From Lunularia cruciata (taxonomy: Eukaryota > Streptophyta > Marchantiopsida > Lunulariales > Lunulariaceae), in NCBI GenBank assembly GCA_948567375.1, contig OX419758.1:12281001-12345000 (forward strand): 64,000 bases of DNA, read 5' to 3'. The position numbers and the translations under genes were made by a program. Each line of letters begins with the position of its first letter. Position 1 is the first letter of the stretch. Shown in pieces: positions 45,974 through 55,995 of the stretch. The notes beneath the pieces are model-generated. The model was given only the letters and a program-made list of their open reading frames with translations, did not search any database and was not told the DNA's origin.

Positions 45974-47880
45974 AAAGATATAGTTCGAAATTACTACGGG
46001 TGGTGGGAAACAGCACTATATTGATCTTCGGGCAGACGAGCACCGGTTTTCTAGAAAATGCCATACAATGGAACAAGTATGACCGGCCTCCATACCATGA
46101 AGTGGCAGGACGTCGGTCACAGACACCAGGTTTGATCCACAACGATAAGCTACAGTAGAGCGTCCATTTTCAGGGGAATTTGCATAATGTGCTTAAACAA
46201 AGAGTTCAAACAGGAACAGTCGCATTTTCACCTGTCATTACTTCTAGCAGCAGGAGAGTCACTACCGATCACCATGAGGGCTGGAAGGGACCGCCACAGC
46301 AAGTGATATGGTAGAAGGCTGTAGCTAATCGGTAGATGTTTTGTCGTCAAATTTTGTGTTTGACTTTGGATCTATTGGATAGATCACATTAAGGAATTGT
46401 TGACCATGGAATGATGTCTTTGTTCATCATGACATTTGATGGACGGAAAAGGCATGGCCAACTAGTACTCACGATGTAAAACGGAGCCAAATAGTATCCA
46501 CGACCGGGAAAGAATATTACAATTACTAGACGCAGAAGACGCAAGAGGCCAAAGGAGATTAGCGAACCTGGAGCAAAACTAAAGCTACTACTGATACTGA
46601 ACCGTGTAATTGAAGTCCCCTTAGGTTATCATCCGGTAGATGGATTGGGAATATCGCAGATGGAGGTCAGGGAAGCTTCTATTGATGCTGTCCACCTGTA
46701 ATACCTATGAGCATTAGTAGGATCGAGAGTCTGTCTAACATTTTAACTGGAAATGAAAGGTTGGATATGACATCGAAAGATATAAAATGATGTGATTTAA
46801 AACGCGTCTGCGTGGACACTGAGACCTGAGATGAAAGTTCTTAACTTCATTCGATCACAATCCTCACATGAAGTGTGTGGTCCAGCATTAGGAACTCGTA
46901 GATACATACACGAACGGACAATCATTTCGGTGAACATGCTCTGGAGGAGGCTTTCTAACGAGTAACTCCGTTTTTTTATTTTTCAGTCTCTATGTTTGTC
47001 CACAGTTGCTCTCAATCTTAGCCACCATAATTGACCGGTAGCCCTCACTTCGGTTGGCATGGAGTACCTGGTTGAAGAACTTTGTATCCTCTCCTGTTTT
47101 TCTCCAGGGACGTCAGGTTGACAATGATTATAGAACACTGTAGACCGGAAACAATTACCGCAAGAACAACAAAGAATCATAAGCACTCTAATAGGACAAT
47201 CATCATGTTGGAAAGATGAGAATCAAGTCCACCTATTTTCCAGAAAGAAATATACGGCTCCATTGCAGGAAGAGCATTTAGCTTGGGATTGCAGGAAGTC
47301 AAACTCTTCATACGCTCTTTTGGATTTCACGTGTGGGAGTATCGAGGTCACAGTCATCAGCATTATGAGCGTCGATCCCTGTTGCTCCTTTCGTTTACTA
47401 CAAACCAGTGATTACTGTTATAATCAACACGATCTCTGTCAACTCAGATTTGCCACTACGCTGTGTAACCGATCCCAGAACTCAGATCTTCGATCTCTCC
47501 GATTCGAGTTGTCTTCATCAGTATCAATGACTAAAGGAGCAACAGGGATGTCGGATCCTTTTCCGTAATCAATGGAGTTATGGAAGGGATTACCGCGCAC
47601 CGTAATCTCACCCTAAGTCAAAAATTATACTCTCAAGTTAATTTGGTTTCTAGAATTAAATGTGAGTTACCCTGTCAGAGAGTATAGGAGGATAATCAAA
47701 CATAACTACAGATGTTCGTTTAGCTTTCCCATGAATCCGCGCGAATCTCCTGATTCTATAGCACTCTGAAGAATGATAAACAGGATTTTCTTCTTTTGGG
47801 AGGATTATTTGGCAACATGAAACAAACAACATGAAACAAAGTGTTTGTTCGCCCAAAAAAGAAAAAAAAAAACCAAAAAC
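45974..47880. other. Stretch without a recognised gene
   Basis: No recognisable domain on either strand. The 101-codon frame at 47263-47568 has a mixed, cysteine-containing sequence but no family I know, and no other support. Confidence 0.45.
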
Positions 47881-47894
47881 CAATAGAGAAATAG

Positions 47895-48029
47895 GTGCGA
47901 TTGAGCAGAATTCTCGTATAGACTCTATTGGAACTTAGCCTCATGTTACCCTTTTTTTTCTCCCTCGTACGGCTTGATGGGGTCTTCCCATCCTTCGTTT
48001 GTTTTTCCTACGCGTTCGCCTTTCATCAT
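47895..48029 (+). mobile_element. Truncated LINE tail with 14-bp duplication
   Basis: 135 bp of LINE 3' end (GTGCGATTGAGCAG to CGTTCGCCTTTCATCAT), flanked by a perfect 14-bp duplication CAATAGAGAAATAG at 47881-47894 and 48030-48043. This is clear evidence of target-primed insertion. Confidence 0.9.
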
Positions 48030-48129
48030 CAATAGAGAAATAGAAAACTAACAGGAAAGGGGAGATGAATCCGTACCAAAATCTTTTCCTTAGAAAGGAA
48101 AAGATTGGAATCAGAAATCCTTACTAATA

Positions 48130-48226
48130 CCGATACTCTTTGGCTTAGCCCCTTTTACCTCGTGTGTTTTCTTCCTGTACGACTTGACGGGGCCTTCCCA
48201 TATTTCTTGTCCCGTGCGCGGTCTTA
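48130..48226 (+). mobile_element. Truncated LINE tail, variant form
   Basis: CCGATACTCTTTGGCTTAGC to CGTGCGCGGTCTT, with both hairpins in altered form (GACGGGGCCTTCCCAT). The lead-in CCGATACT is shared with the copy at 48790 and suggests a second LINE subfamily. Confidence 0.65.
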
Positions 48227-48434
48227 AGTAAAAATGGAAACTCAACAGCATCTAAAGAAAAAATGTCAGTATTATCATATATTACTGACATTTGGTTCTA
48301 TTATGAACTACAGTCTGTCATCTGTTCTCTGCTTGTAACCAGAGGTACTCAACATAGATAAAGGTCACGTACAGTGGATTAGGACCATGGTTTCGTCCAC
48401 TGCGGATATACACCATAGTATTTGCCATTGATTT

Positions 48435-48527
48435 CCTACCGTAGGCTAGTAGAAATAGCCGCCTTCCTACCGCAGGCTAGTAGAAATAGCCGCCTGCCTA
48501 CTGCAGGCTAATAGAAATAGCCGCCTG
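48435..48527. repeat. Three tandem 31-bp repeats
   Basis: Units start at 48435, 48466 and 48497, each about CCTACCGCAGGCTAGTAGAA followed by ATAGCCGCCT. Copies differ at one to three positions. The unit opens with a near-palindrome (CCTRC-GYAGG). Confidence 0.85.
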
Positions 48528-48663
48528 TCGGTTGCCTTTTGAGTTCAACTCAACAACATGCAAACCGGCTTGACATGCCTTTAATGGCTCTATCCAGTCG
48601 TATATATTCTAGACACGGTGAATCTGGGCTTCCTTCCTTGCAGTGTCAGCCGAGCATCACCCA

Positions 48664-48725
48664 TGATCTCAATTGTTGCTCGTTCTTCCCCTCCTTCATC
48701 TTTTCTACGCGGTCGCCCTTGTCAT
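48664..48725 (+). mobile_element. Degraded LINE tail
   Basis: Only the end is clear: CGTTCTTCCCCTCCTTCATC then TTTTCTACGCGGTCGCCCTT. Left border uncertain. Confidence 0.5.
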
Positions 48726-48789
48726 TGTTGCTTGTCAGCATCAGTTCAGTTGAACTCGCAAACGGTCTTCTTATTATTTATTATTATCA

Positions 48790-48996
48790 TACCGATACTT
48801 CCCGGATTTAGCTCCATTTTACCTCTTTTGTCCTTGTGAAAAAAAAAGATCGCGTAGAACAAACGAAGGACGGGAAGACCCCCATCAAGTCGTACAAGGG
48901 AAAGAAAAAAAGGTAATATGGAGCTAAGCCCCAATGTCCTTGTACGGGTTTAATGGGTCTTCCCCTCCTTCGTGTTTTCTACACTGTCTTCATTTT
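48790..48996 (+). mobile_element. LINE tail interrupted by an antisense LINE tail
   Basis: The tail begins ACCGATACTTCCCGG, reads to TTTTGTCCTTGT at 48837, and resumes TGTCCTTGTACGGG at 48935 to TTTCTACACTGTCTTC. The insertion between the two parts is listed next. Confidence 0.75.
48838..48934 (-). mobile_element. LINE tail inserted into another LINE tail
   Basis: 97 bp, antisense, GATCGCGTAGAAC to GGAGCTAAGCCCCAA, with a 9-bp duplication TGTCCTTGT at 48829-48837 and 48935-48943. Confidence 0.85.
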
Positions 48997-49234
48997 CTCT
49001 ATTTATTAACATACCAATATCTCAGACCGATACTATTGGTGTGTATACATATGAAGTGAAGAATGGACTTGCATTGAGGTTAGCCAGTGTGTCACTATGT
49101 ACGTCAAATTGCATCGGAAGTGAATTGGTATTGATTGCAGAGAATCGAAGCTGAGGTAGATGGAATGTGTTCTATAGTGTTCACTTTCGCTTTTGGCTAT
49201 TTAAACTAATGTGATGCCCCCACCCCACAGGTTG

Positions 49235-49335
49235 TCTCATACAGACTCTATTGGGGCTTAGCCCCATGTTACCCTTTTTGTCTCATGCTTGATGGGGTCC
49301 TCCAATCCTTCTTTTTTCTTACGCGGTTGCCTTTT
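49235..49335 (+). mobile_element. Truncated LINE tail with 8-bp duplication
   Basis: 101 bp, TCTCATACAGACTC to CGGTTGCCTTTT, with GGGGCTTAGCCCC intact; flanked by ACAGGTTG at 49227-49234 and 49336-49343. Confidence 0.85.
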
Positions 49336-49343
49336 ACAGGTTG

Positions 49344-50700
49344 CAAGTGGTAGAATTGTAGATTGAGATGCAGTAAGAGACAACAATCCATTTCAAAATG
49401 CTGGAGCATTGATGGAAAGGAGAACCTCAGGAAGATGTGGTCCAGGCATTGTCGCGCCAAGGAATCTCGAAACGAGAAGGTAGAGCCCGATGAGGGGTGC
49501 TGATAAGCAACAAAGAGCTCAACAAACGTGTGATTTTTCGAAACGGAGAATTACACCACATGTAAGAACGAGTATAAAATGAAATTTGAGATTGAGTTTC
49601 TCTATCAATCCTTTGATGCAAGACCTATCTGAAGAATTTGTTTGTCAGTTTTAAACCTATCTCTTCGTATCAACTATTTTGGAGTGCGCAACTCCCACCC
49701 GACTATTAGGGGGGATCTTGGGGACGTTATCGCTAAGACCTTAAACTAGCTAACTTACACAATTTGTTTAGCTGAATTGACGAGCCAAAAAGAATAGTAA
49801 CTTTATTAGTATGGAAAAACCCCACCAAAAGTTTCTTCAATTATGTTGGTGTGCTTTTTGTACCATGGATTACTTTCCATTTGTCTTGCTGCAACAGTCG
49901 TTCCCTTTCGCCTATCACTTGATTCTCCCTTTACCTTGACTATAACTGATTCTAAGGAATTTTACCTCGTACATACACACTGTATATTTTATGATTGCCC
50001 TAAATATACTCTACACACCTTTGAGGAATGTTTGAACACGAAGCTACCAGAATTCTTCAACTGAGTATTGAAGGAGATATAAAAGAATCAATATATGTCG
50101 GTTCAGATTCTAAGCATGTCTTCCAACCTTGGGCGCATATTCTAAATAACCAATCCTGTATACAATATTACGTACTACATAGTCACAAGTGATCCATGGG
50201 TTCTGCATTATCCATGTTATTATATACATATATACACAAACACGTGTCTTTATTACGTGATGATCAGATTGAATATAAAAATTAAGTTTCTGAATAATTT
50301 TATAATAAAAATATGGTTATGTTATGTAATATAATATTTTTAATTTTTTTAATTATTTCTATTTAAATTTTATCTTATAATACTAATAAATTTATCATTT
50401 TAATATATAATAATAACTAGAAGAATAGAGAGTCCATCCCCATGATTTTAGAGGGAAACTCATTAAAAATATGTTATGAATAATTAAGAATATTCTATAA
50501 TACCAGAAAATATCCATTAAAATCTCATGCCTTCAGTAGATATATTTGATAAATGACATGTGAGAGAAAATGTGACACCCTTATGGCACATTATTATATA
50601 CGTGTTGCATAACATATTAAAAGAATATAAGTAGAGAAAACAAAAACAACTATGTACAAAAAATTTCAGTCCAGGATAAAATTCAAAAAGAGAAAAGAAC
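49344..50700. other. AT-rich stretch without a recognised gene
   Basis: 49344-50200 has no recognisable coding sequence; 50260-50480 is very AT-rich (TTTAATTTTTTTAATTATTT type). This is the side of the target into which E was inserted. Confidence 0.5.
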
Positions 50701-50710
50701 CTGTTGTTGT

Positions 50711-50817
50711 TGTCGTGCGTATATACATCGCTACACAACATACATCGCTGTCAACATCATACACTATAAAAGCACAACTCACACATAAGTCATACATAGA
50801 CTCTAAAGTGCCACAAT
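50711..50817 (-). repeat. Repeat b, outer copy, of E
   Basis: 107 bp, identical to 51268-51374. This is the 3' end of the element, followed by the short ACAACA run and the ACAG flank on the minus strand. Confidence 0.85.
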
Positions 50818-51265
50818 AATCAGATTGCTTAACATTCTCAACTCAACTCAACTCAGATCAGTACTTGATCTGTCACTCTATAAACTGCCAACAACTGGGC
50901 ATTGATTACAATCAAGCCACACCCACTCAAGCATAGAGAATCCAGGTGACGCTCGCCGGCCTCTGTCCACCATAGCCAGGAACTCGAAGGCTCAACATCA
51001 GAGAAGTGAGCTCTCTGGAGCTCACTTCGAAACTATACCGCCTGGACTCGAGCTAGCCCTGAAACCCTAACGGTCCCGCTGACGGCACACTCGACGGTGC
51101 AAACGGTGCAAAGTGACGGTGGGCCCCACCGTGAAGTCAGTACCCCGAACACGAAATCTAACCGTCGGAAAGTAGTCCCTGAGAAACAGCTAGAATAACT
51201 CTAACTACCATCACTGGAACTCCAGTGTCCGAGCATCTAGATGCGGAACTACAAATGGCGTGACA
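50818..51265 (-). repeat. Repeat a, 3' copy, of E
   Basis: 448 bp, same length as the 5' copy at 60193-60640 and differing at about three sites. It lies between the two b copies. Confidence 0.9.
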
Positions 51266-51267
51266 GC

Positions 51268-51374
51268 TGTCGTGCGTATATACATCGCTACACAACATAC
51301 ATCGCTGTCAACATCATACACTATAAAAGCACAACTCACACATAAGTCATACATAGACTCTAAAGTGCCACAAT
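51268..51374 (-). repeat. Repeat b, inner copy, of E
   Basis: 107 bp between the purine tract and the 3' copy of a; identical to the outer b at 50711-50817. Minus strand ATTGTGGCACTTTAGAG to ACGCACGACA. Confidence 0.9.
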
Positions 51375-51391
51375 CGCCCCCCTAGCTGGTG
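51375..51391 (-). other. Polypurine tract of E
   Basis: On the minus strand AGCTAGGGGGGCG ends directly before the first b repeat. Element A has AGCTAGGGGGGCA at the same place. It would prime plus-strand synthesis. Confidence 0.75.
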
Positions 51392-51544
51392 GTTAGGTCC
51401 CTCTAACTCCAGATAGCCATCTACTCTAAGTATATGGTATACCCTCTAATGGGTAAAGATCAGGAGACCGGGTGCTATGGAGCCCCATCGTTAGTCGCCT
51501 GTCTGCAATCTATACCATATAAAGAATGAACTAGCTATAGGTCA

Positions 51545-51682
51545 AGTACATCTAGGACATAACCACTGTCCCTGAGGAACCACCGTGAGGGGAGGAGTCA
51601 TACATGCCATATGCCATCCTCTCGAACAGCTATCACACACTAACATAGTAGCAGCTCCACCAGAAGAGCCACATAACATACA
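51545..51682 (-). CDS. C-terminal PHD finger of E
   Basis: The last 46 residues fit a PHD zinc finger: C-x2-C-x11-C-x2-C-x4-H-x2-C-x14-C-x2-C (CMLC, CDSC, GWHMAC, WLCPRC), with the conserved Trp two residues before the seventh ligand. The order Cys4-His-Cys3 separates it from RING fingers (Cys3-His-Cys4). PHD fingers typically read the histone H3 tail. At the end of an integrase it would most simply steer insertion to a chromatin type, as chromodomains do in chromoviruses; that role is inferred. Element A has the equivalent at about 35520-35670. Confidence 0.85.
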
Positions 51683-52249
51683 CCTCAAGCCTGCACGTAC
51701 AAGTGCCAAGCTTGGGTCCATAGTACCATCAATGTTTGGGAGGTGGCATGGCGCACAATTGCGCACATGATCCTTCCAAACAACACCATCACGTCCTTCT
51801 AACACAAGGACTCCAGATGGCAAAACCTCGCGCACTCTCAAGATAGTGCGGCCTGTAGAAACATCAAGTGTCGTCGGTGCTGTCTGCTGTAGATATACAT
51901 AGTCGCCTGGATGAAATCGACGGATCGAGGGTCTATAACCTCCTCCTCGAATGGTAGCATAGCGTAAAGTATCTCTATGCTGAGCAATCGCCAAGTTCTC
52001 GAAGGCCATCGGCATCACTCTCCGAAAGATCTCTGCCCGTTGAGAACATGCGCTCATCCATACATCAGGGTCATCCAAGTCCAAAACTACAGTAGCATCT
52101 CGACGAATGGCTGCAGGTAAATCTGGATCTCGTCCATAGAGTAGAAAGTATGGAGAGAAGGATGCTAAGGAGGCTTGCCGGCTGAACCGATAGCCCATGG
52201 CCAACCAAGGTAACTGGAGATCCCAATCTCCCAAGTGGCCTCTCTGCAA
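51683..52249 (-). CDS. Integrase C-terminal region of E
   Basis: The region GDWDLQLPWLAMGYRFSRQA, SPYFLLYGRDPDLP and FHPGDYVYLQQ is the usual C-terminal extension with a small beta-barrel (RTILRVREVLPSGVLVLEG, VVWKDHVRNCAPCHLP). In chromoviruses a chromodomain follows this barrel; here a PHD finger does. Confidence 0.8.
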
Positions 52250-52258
52250 ACCATACTT

Positions 52259-52963
52259 TCACAATCCTCTCTTCACCGTCTGAACCACTCTCTCTGCTAA
52301 GCCATCTGCCTCAGGGTGATCTCGGGATGTAGTACGATGATCAATCAAAGCCTTGTCACACAAGACCTGAAACTCTCCCAAGAACTCTGTACCCTGATCA
52401 GTCAAAACCTCAGCTGGTGCACCAAAATGACTAAGAACTCGATCCAGGAACGAGTAAGTTGTCCCTTCACTAGACTTGTCAGGAAGTGCCACCAACTCAA
52501 TCCACTTGGAGAAGTGCTCCACCATCACCAAAACATACCGATGATGTCTCACAGTCAGCGGTAAAGGTCCGGCAAAGTCCAAACTCCAACGGTAACCCAA
52601 TCCCATGATAGGCAATGGGTGTAACTGTGGCGTAGGAGCATTGAATGATGCTCTAACTCGGTCACAAACCACACATCTGGCAACAAACTGCTGTACCTCG
52701 GTCTGCATACCGCGCCACCAATAATGACTCTGGAGTAAGCTATATGTATGCTTTACTCCAAAATGTCCTAGCTCCTCATGAGCATGACGGACCAACTGTG
52801 GTCTCTGTGATGGAAGTGGTACTACTCGCACTCTACCATCCTCCCATACACGCAAAAGGTGTCTACCCTCCAATCTGAACCGTCTGGCCCGCTGAAGAAC
52901 ACGCGCTCTCTCGTTGGCCCCAACTGTGCCACCCACAACACCAGTGCGAAGATAGTCCATCAC
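52259..52963 (-). CDS. Integrase zinc finger and DDE core of E
   Basis: The HHCC finger is seen as HAHEELGHFGVKHTYSLL and CVVCDRVRASF. The DDE core shows the first Asp in SLDFAGPLPL, the second in VLTDQGTEFLGEF and the Glu in LAERVVQTVKRG. This is a DDE integrase; no tyrosine recombinase is present anywhere in the element, which matters because its split terminal repeats otherwise resemble DIRS-order elements. Confidence 0.9.
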   Translation of the reverse strand: MMDYLRTGVVGGTVGANERARVLQRARRFRLEGRHLLRVWEDGRVRVVPLPSQRPQLVRHAHEELGHFGVKHTYSLLQSHYWWRGMQTEVQQFVARCVVCDRVRASFNAPTPQLHPLPIMGLGYRWSLDFAGPLPLTVRHHRYVLVMVEHFSKWIELVALPDKSSEGTTYSFLDRVLSHFGAPAEVLTDQGTEFLGEFQVLCDKALIDHRTTSRDHPEADGLAERVVQTVKRGL

Positions 52964-52984
52964 TAAGACATCATCATGAATGTC

Positions 52985-54547
52985 TCACTGAACTGTACCA
53001 ATATCTTCACTCTCTGGATCTGTGACCTCAATAACTCCTCCTGTATGCGCTGAGAGAGATACCACCAAAGTCTCTGCAAATATACACAGAAAGGCCGATG
53101 CATGCCAACCTGGCACCATCTCCTCATCTGTCTCACCATGCCAACGTGCTCCGGTCTGATCCTGCTGGCTGGGACATGGGTTTCTACTCAACCCATCTGC
53201 ATCACGGTTCACCACTCCAGGTCTGTGAACAACCGTGAAATCATACTCCTGTAAAATCAGAGCCCATCGTGCAAGCTTCCCTGAAAGCTTGTCGGACTCC
53301 ATCAACCACTTCAGCGGCTGATGATCAGTGATGAGAGTGAAGGGGTTACCAAATAGGTAACATCGGAAATGTGCTACTGCCCAAACTACTGCCAAGCCCT
53401 CTCCCTCATATGAACTATACTTCGCCTCCGCTGAATTGTTGGAGCGACTAGCATAGGCCACCACAAACTCCTTCTCCTCATCATCATGCTGGGTGAGCAC
53501 CGCTCCAAGCCCCAACATACTCCAATTAGTGTGAACCTGAAATGGTCGTTCCCTGATCGGTCTCCTCAAAATAGGAGCAGATGTCAACCTCTCCTTGAGC
53601 TCTACAAAAGCTCTCTCCTGCTCATCTCCCCAACACCACTCTTGTGTAAGCTTGGTCAGCTTCGTCAAGGCCTTGGCAATGGCACTAAATCCTCTAACAT
53701 AGCGGCGATAGAAGTTCGCCAACCCAAGGAATGCTCGCACTCTGCTCACATCCGTAGGCCGAGGAATACGTGCAATAGCCTCCACCTTGGTCTGCTGAAC
53801 ACCAAGTCCTCCGGGGTAGATAGTGTGACCCAAATACTCAACCTGCTCATGGAAGAACCTACACTTCCCAGGATGTAATTTGAGTCCATGAGATCTCAAC
53901 CTCTCAAACACCTCCAACAACTGTCTCTCATGCTCCTCCACAGTAGTGCTATACACCAAAATGTCATCAATATAGCACCGAGCAAAATCCAGTCCAGCTA
54001 GGATCCTATCCATGACCCTCTGGAACTCAGCAGGAGCATTCTTCAACCCAAATGGTAAGAACCTCCACTGATATAACACATCCTTGCCGTGAGGATCAAT
54101 AGCCCAAAATGCTGTCTTGGACTTATCCTCCTCCCTGATCGGCAACTGATGATATCCCGCTCGAAGATCCAAAGTACTGAAGACCTTTGCATGCCCAATC
54201 GCATCAAAAATCTCCTCCGGTGTAGGCATGGCATACCGATCAGCCCTGGTCTGTCGGTTGATAGGACGGTAATCTCCACACATCCGCCTATCTATATAGT
54301 TGCCATGCATATCCTTCTTGGCTGGCATCACTGTTGCTGATGCATACTCTCCATGTGAAATCTCCACCAAACCAGCCTCAAAAAGGTCACTACTCCGGCT
54401 CTGAATCAATGTCCTCTCCATCTCACTATATCGATAAGGACGTCGGAAAACAGGTGTGTCGCTAGTCAGCTCAATCCGTATACCAGGTCCCTTCAGAGCA
54501 CCCAAATCCTTCATACTGAAGGCAAAACAACTCGTGTGACTCCTCAA
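52985..54547 (-). CDS. Reverse transcriptase and RNase H of E
   Basis: A 520-codon frame. RT motifs are RMCGDYRPINRQT, KVFSTLDLRAGYHQLPI, FLPFGLKNAPAEFQRVM and the catalytic YIDDILVYS, followed by the thumb-like KCRFFHEQVEYLGHTIYPGG and RAFLGLANFYRRYVRGFS. RNase H follows (GLGAVLTQHDDEEKEFVVAY, NSAEAKYSSYEGEGLAVVWA, LITDHQPLKWLM) to DADGLSRNPCP. Order RT-RNase H-integrase is that of Ty3/gypsy. It copies the element RNA into DNA and removes the RNA. Sequence is nearer to element A than to the B and C chromoviruses. Confidence 0.9.
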   Translation of the reverse strand: MRSHTSCFAFSMKDLGALKGPGIRIELTSDTPVFRRPYRYSEMERTLIQSRSSDLFEAGLVEISHGEYASATVMPAKKDMHGNYIDRRMCGDYRPINRQTRADRYAMPTPEEIFDAIGHAKVFSTLDLRAGYHQLPIREEDKSKTAFWAIDPHGKDVLYQWRFLPFGLKNAPAEFQRVMDRILAGLDFARCYIDDILVYSTTVEEHERQLLEVFERLRSHGLKLHPGKCRFFHEQVEYLGHTIYPGGLGVQQTKVEAIARIPRPTDVSRVRAFLGLANFYRRYVRGFSAIAKALTKLTKLTQEWCWGDEQERAFVELKERLTSAPILRRPIRERPFQVHTNWSMLGLGAVLTQHDDEEKEFVVAYASRSNNSAEAKYSSYEGEGLAVVWAVAHFRCYLFGNPFTLITDHQPLKWLMESDKLSGKLARWALILQEYDFTVVHRPGVVNRDADGLSRNPCPSQQDQTGARWHGETDEEMVPGWHASAFLCIFAETLVVSLSAHTGGVIEVTDPESEDIGTVQ

Positions 54548-55003
54548 GAACCTCCAAACCCTCCGTCTTTCCTCTCCAGTAAGCTTGGGTCCAAGATCTG
54601 GCTCCCAAGTATCCTCTGTAACTGTAGTAGGAGTGGAAGACGTACTGACTGGCTGCTACACTGGGCCCTTGGGAGCAATGGTGTCATGCTCCCGACCACT
54701 AGAGGTCCCAACCTCTGTGTGAAAAACTCCCTCCACTCTGGCTGCAAGCTCCATACGTCCTCTGGCTGCATCCCATGTGGACCAAGGGTGTAATCCAAGT
54801 AGCCCACGCTCACCTGGATGGACTCCAAGTAGACCACTCTCCCTAGTAGCTACTGGATGTGTCCCAAGAATACCATGTCCACTCGGTCCATCGCCCCCAG
54901 CATGTGCCTGAATCGTCTCGATAGGCACAGGGCTCACAAGTGTCCGAGTGGTGATGCCTATCAAGCGCATCCTACGCTGCTCTGCCAAACCAAGGCTCAC
55001 AAT
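54548..55003 (-). other. Linker between methyltransferase and RT of E
   Basis: About 450 bp with no domain I recognise. It encodes a short repeated peptide (SGLLGVHPGERGLLGLHP) and a Gly-rich stretch (GGDGPSGHGILG). Element A has the same repeat near 32390-32440, so it is an original part of the family. Confidence 0.6.
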
Positions 55004-55995
55004 CTAGGTCAAACAGTTCAGGTCCATAGCCTGACCTAACACCTGACGCCTGGATGCCTCTGACACTGCTGGAACAGCGGTAATACCGGTGCGAAAACCC
55101 ATCACCCGCTCTCTCTCATCAGCATTGGGCTCCACCAACTGCTGTAACTGTGAGTCCCAAACAAGTCCAGGTCCTCCCTCTCGAAAAGCATGAGAGCCTG
55201 GGAAACTCATGAGTGTGGGAAATGCAGCTCTAGGCTGTCCAACTAGGTTCACCACTGCCATGGGTGACCTATCAGCCACTACCACTGTCTGAGACTGACG
55301 TCCAGCATCCAAGATATCATCAACAAGAATGTGGTCTAGTCGTTGAATCCCATCATAACTACGCTGTAGAACCTCTCTGGGTAAAAGGTTCGTCCACCAA
55401 AGACGAAGACGATGAGCCCGTGATCCCACTCTGGCTGCATCTAACAATACAGCAGGTCCCATCTATGAATGGACCTGATGTGTACTCGCCACCACTCTAG
55501 TGCGAGAATCACCCATCAATGGAACGTTCTCCAAAAGGTAAGTTGGAGAAACAGACTGATGAACCTGGAGATGTCGTAGTATCCGTAACATCTCCCAAAA
55601 CACACCAGAACGAGGATCCTGAAGACCCAAACCGCGGCCCGCACGTGTATGTCCCTGACATGGCCATCCAGAAATCACCAAGTGAACAGGCCCATGTCTC
55701 TCTAGGTCATGCGCCCCCAGTAAGGAAATGTCTCCTGGTAAGGCCTTCTGGTAACCTCTGACTGCTGACATCGGTAATAACTCCGAATACCGATAGGCCA
55801 AGTGTGCCACATGATGTAGAGAGACTCGCCTAGCAGTCTCATCTCTCTCTACATACAAGTACCTCTGTACTCGGATACCCGCCTGTAACACCGCAGCTAG
55901 TCCGGTGCTGATCCCACCAAACAACTCTAATAGACATATCCCCTTTACTGGATACTGCCAAGCAATGAGTGTGGTATCCAGAGGTGTCAAAGCAA
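55004..55995 (-). CDS. C5 cytosine DNA methyltransferase domain of E
   Basis: The region shows the C5-methyltransferase motifs in canonical order. Motif I, LLELFGGISTGLAAVL, would bind S-adenosylmethionine. Motif IV, GWPCQGHTRAG, holds the catalytic Pro-Cys. Motif VI, YLLENVPLMGD, holds the ENV glutamate. Motif VIII is SRAHRLRLWWTN, motif IX RERVMGFRTG, and a motif X-like RRQVLGQAMDLN ends the domain. The spacing from IV (GRGLGLQDPRSGVFWEMLRIL-like) and the ERVMGF block resemble the DNMT3/DRM side of the family, while order is unpermuted, unlike plant DRM. It would transfer a methyl group to cytosine in DNA. It lies between protease and RT, and element A has it in the same place (31260-32230). 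Methyltransferase-bearing LTR elements are known from Klebsormidium and Symbiodinium. Activity is not shown. Confidence 0.85.

Noticed and set aside
48435-48527. CRISPR-like array
   Set aside because: Units are contiguous without unique spacers, and the setting is a eukaryotic repeat region.
50711-51374. b-a-b read as a tandem pair or a neighbouring solo LTR
   Set aside because: Element A shows the same b-a-b independently, with its target duplication directly after the outer b, and both copies lack b at the 5' end.
55004-55995. The methyltransferase as a host gene interrupted by an element
   Set aside because: It lies between protease and RT in both E and A in the same order, so it belongs to the element.
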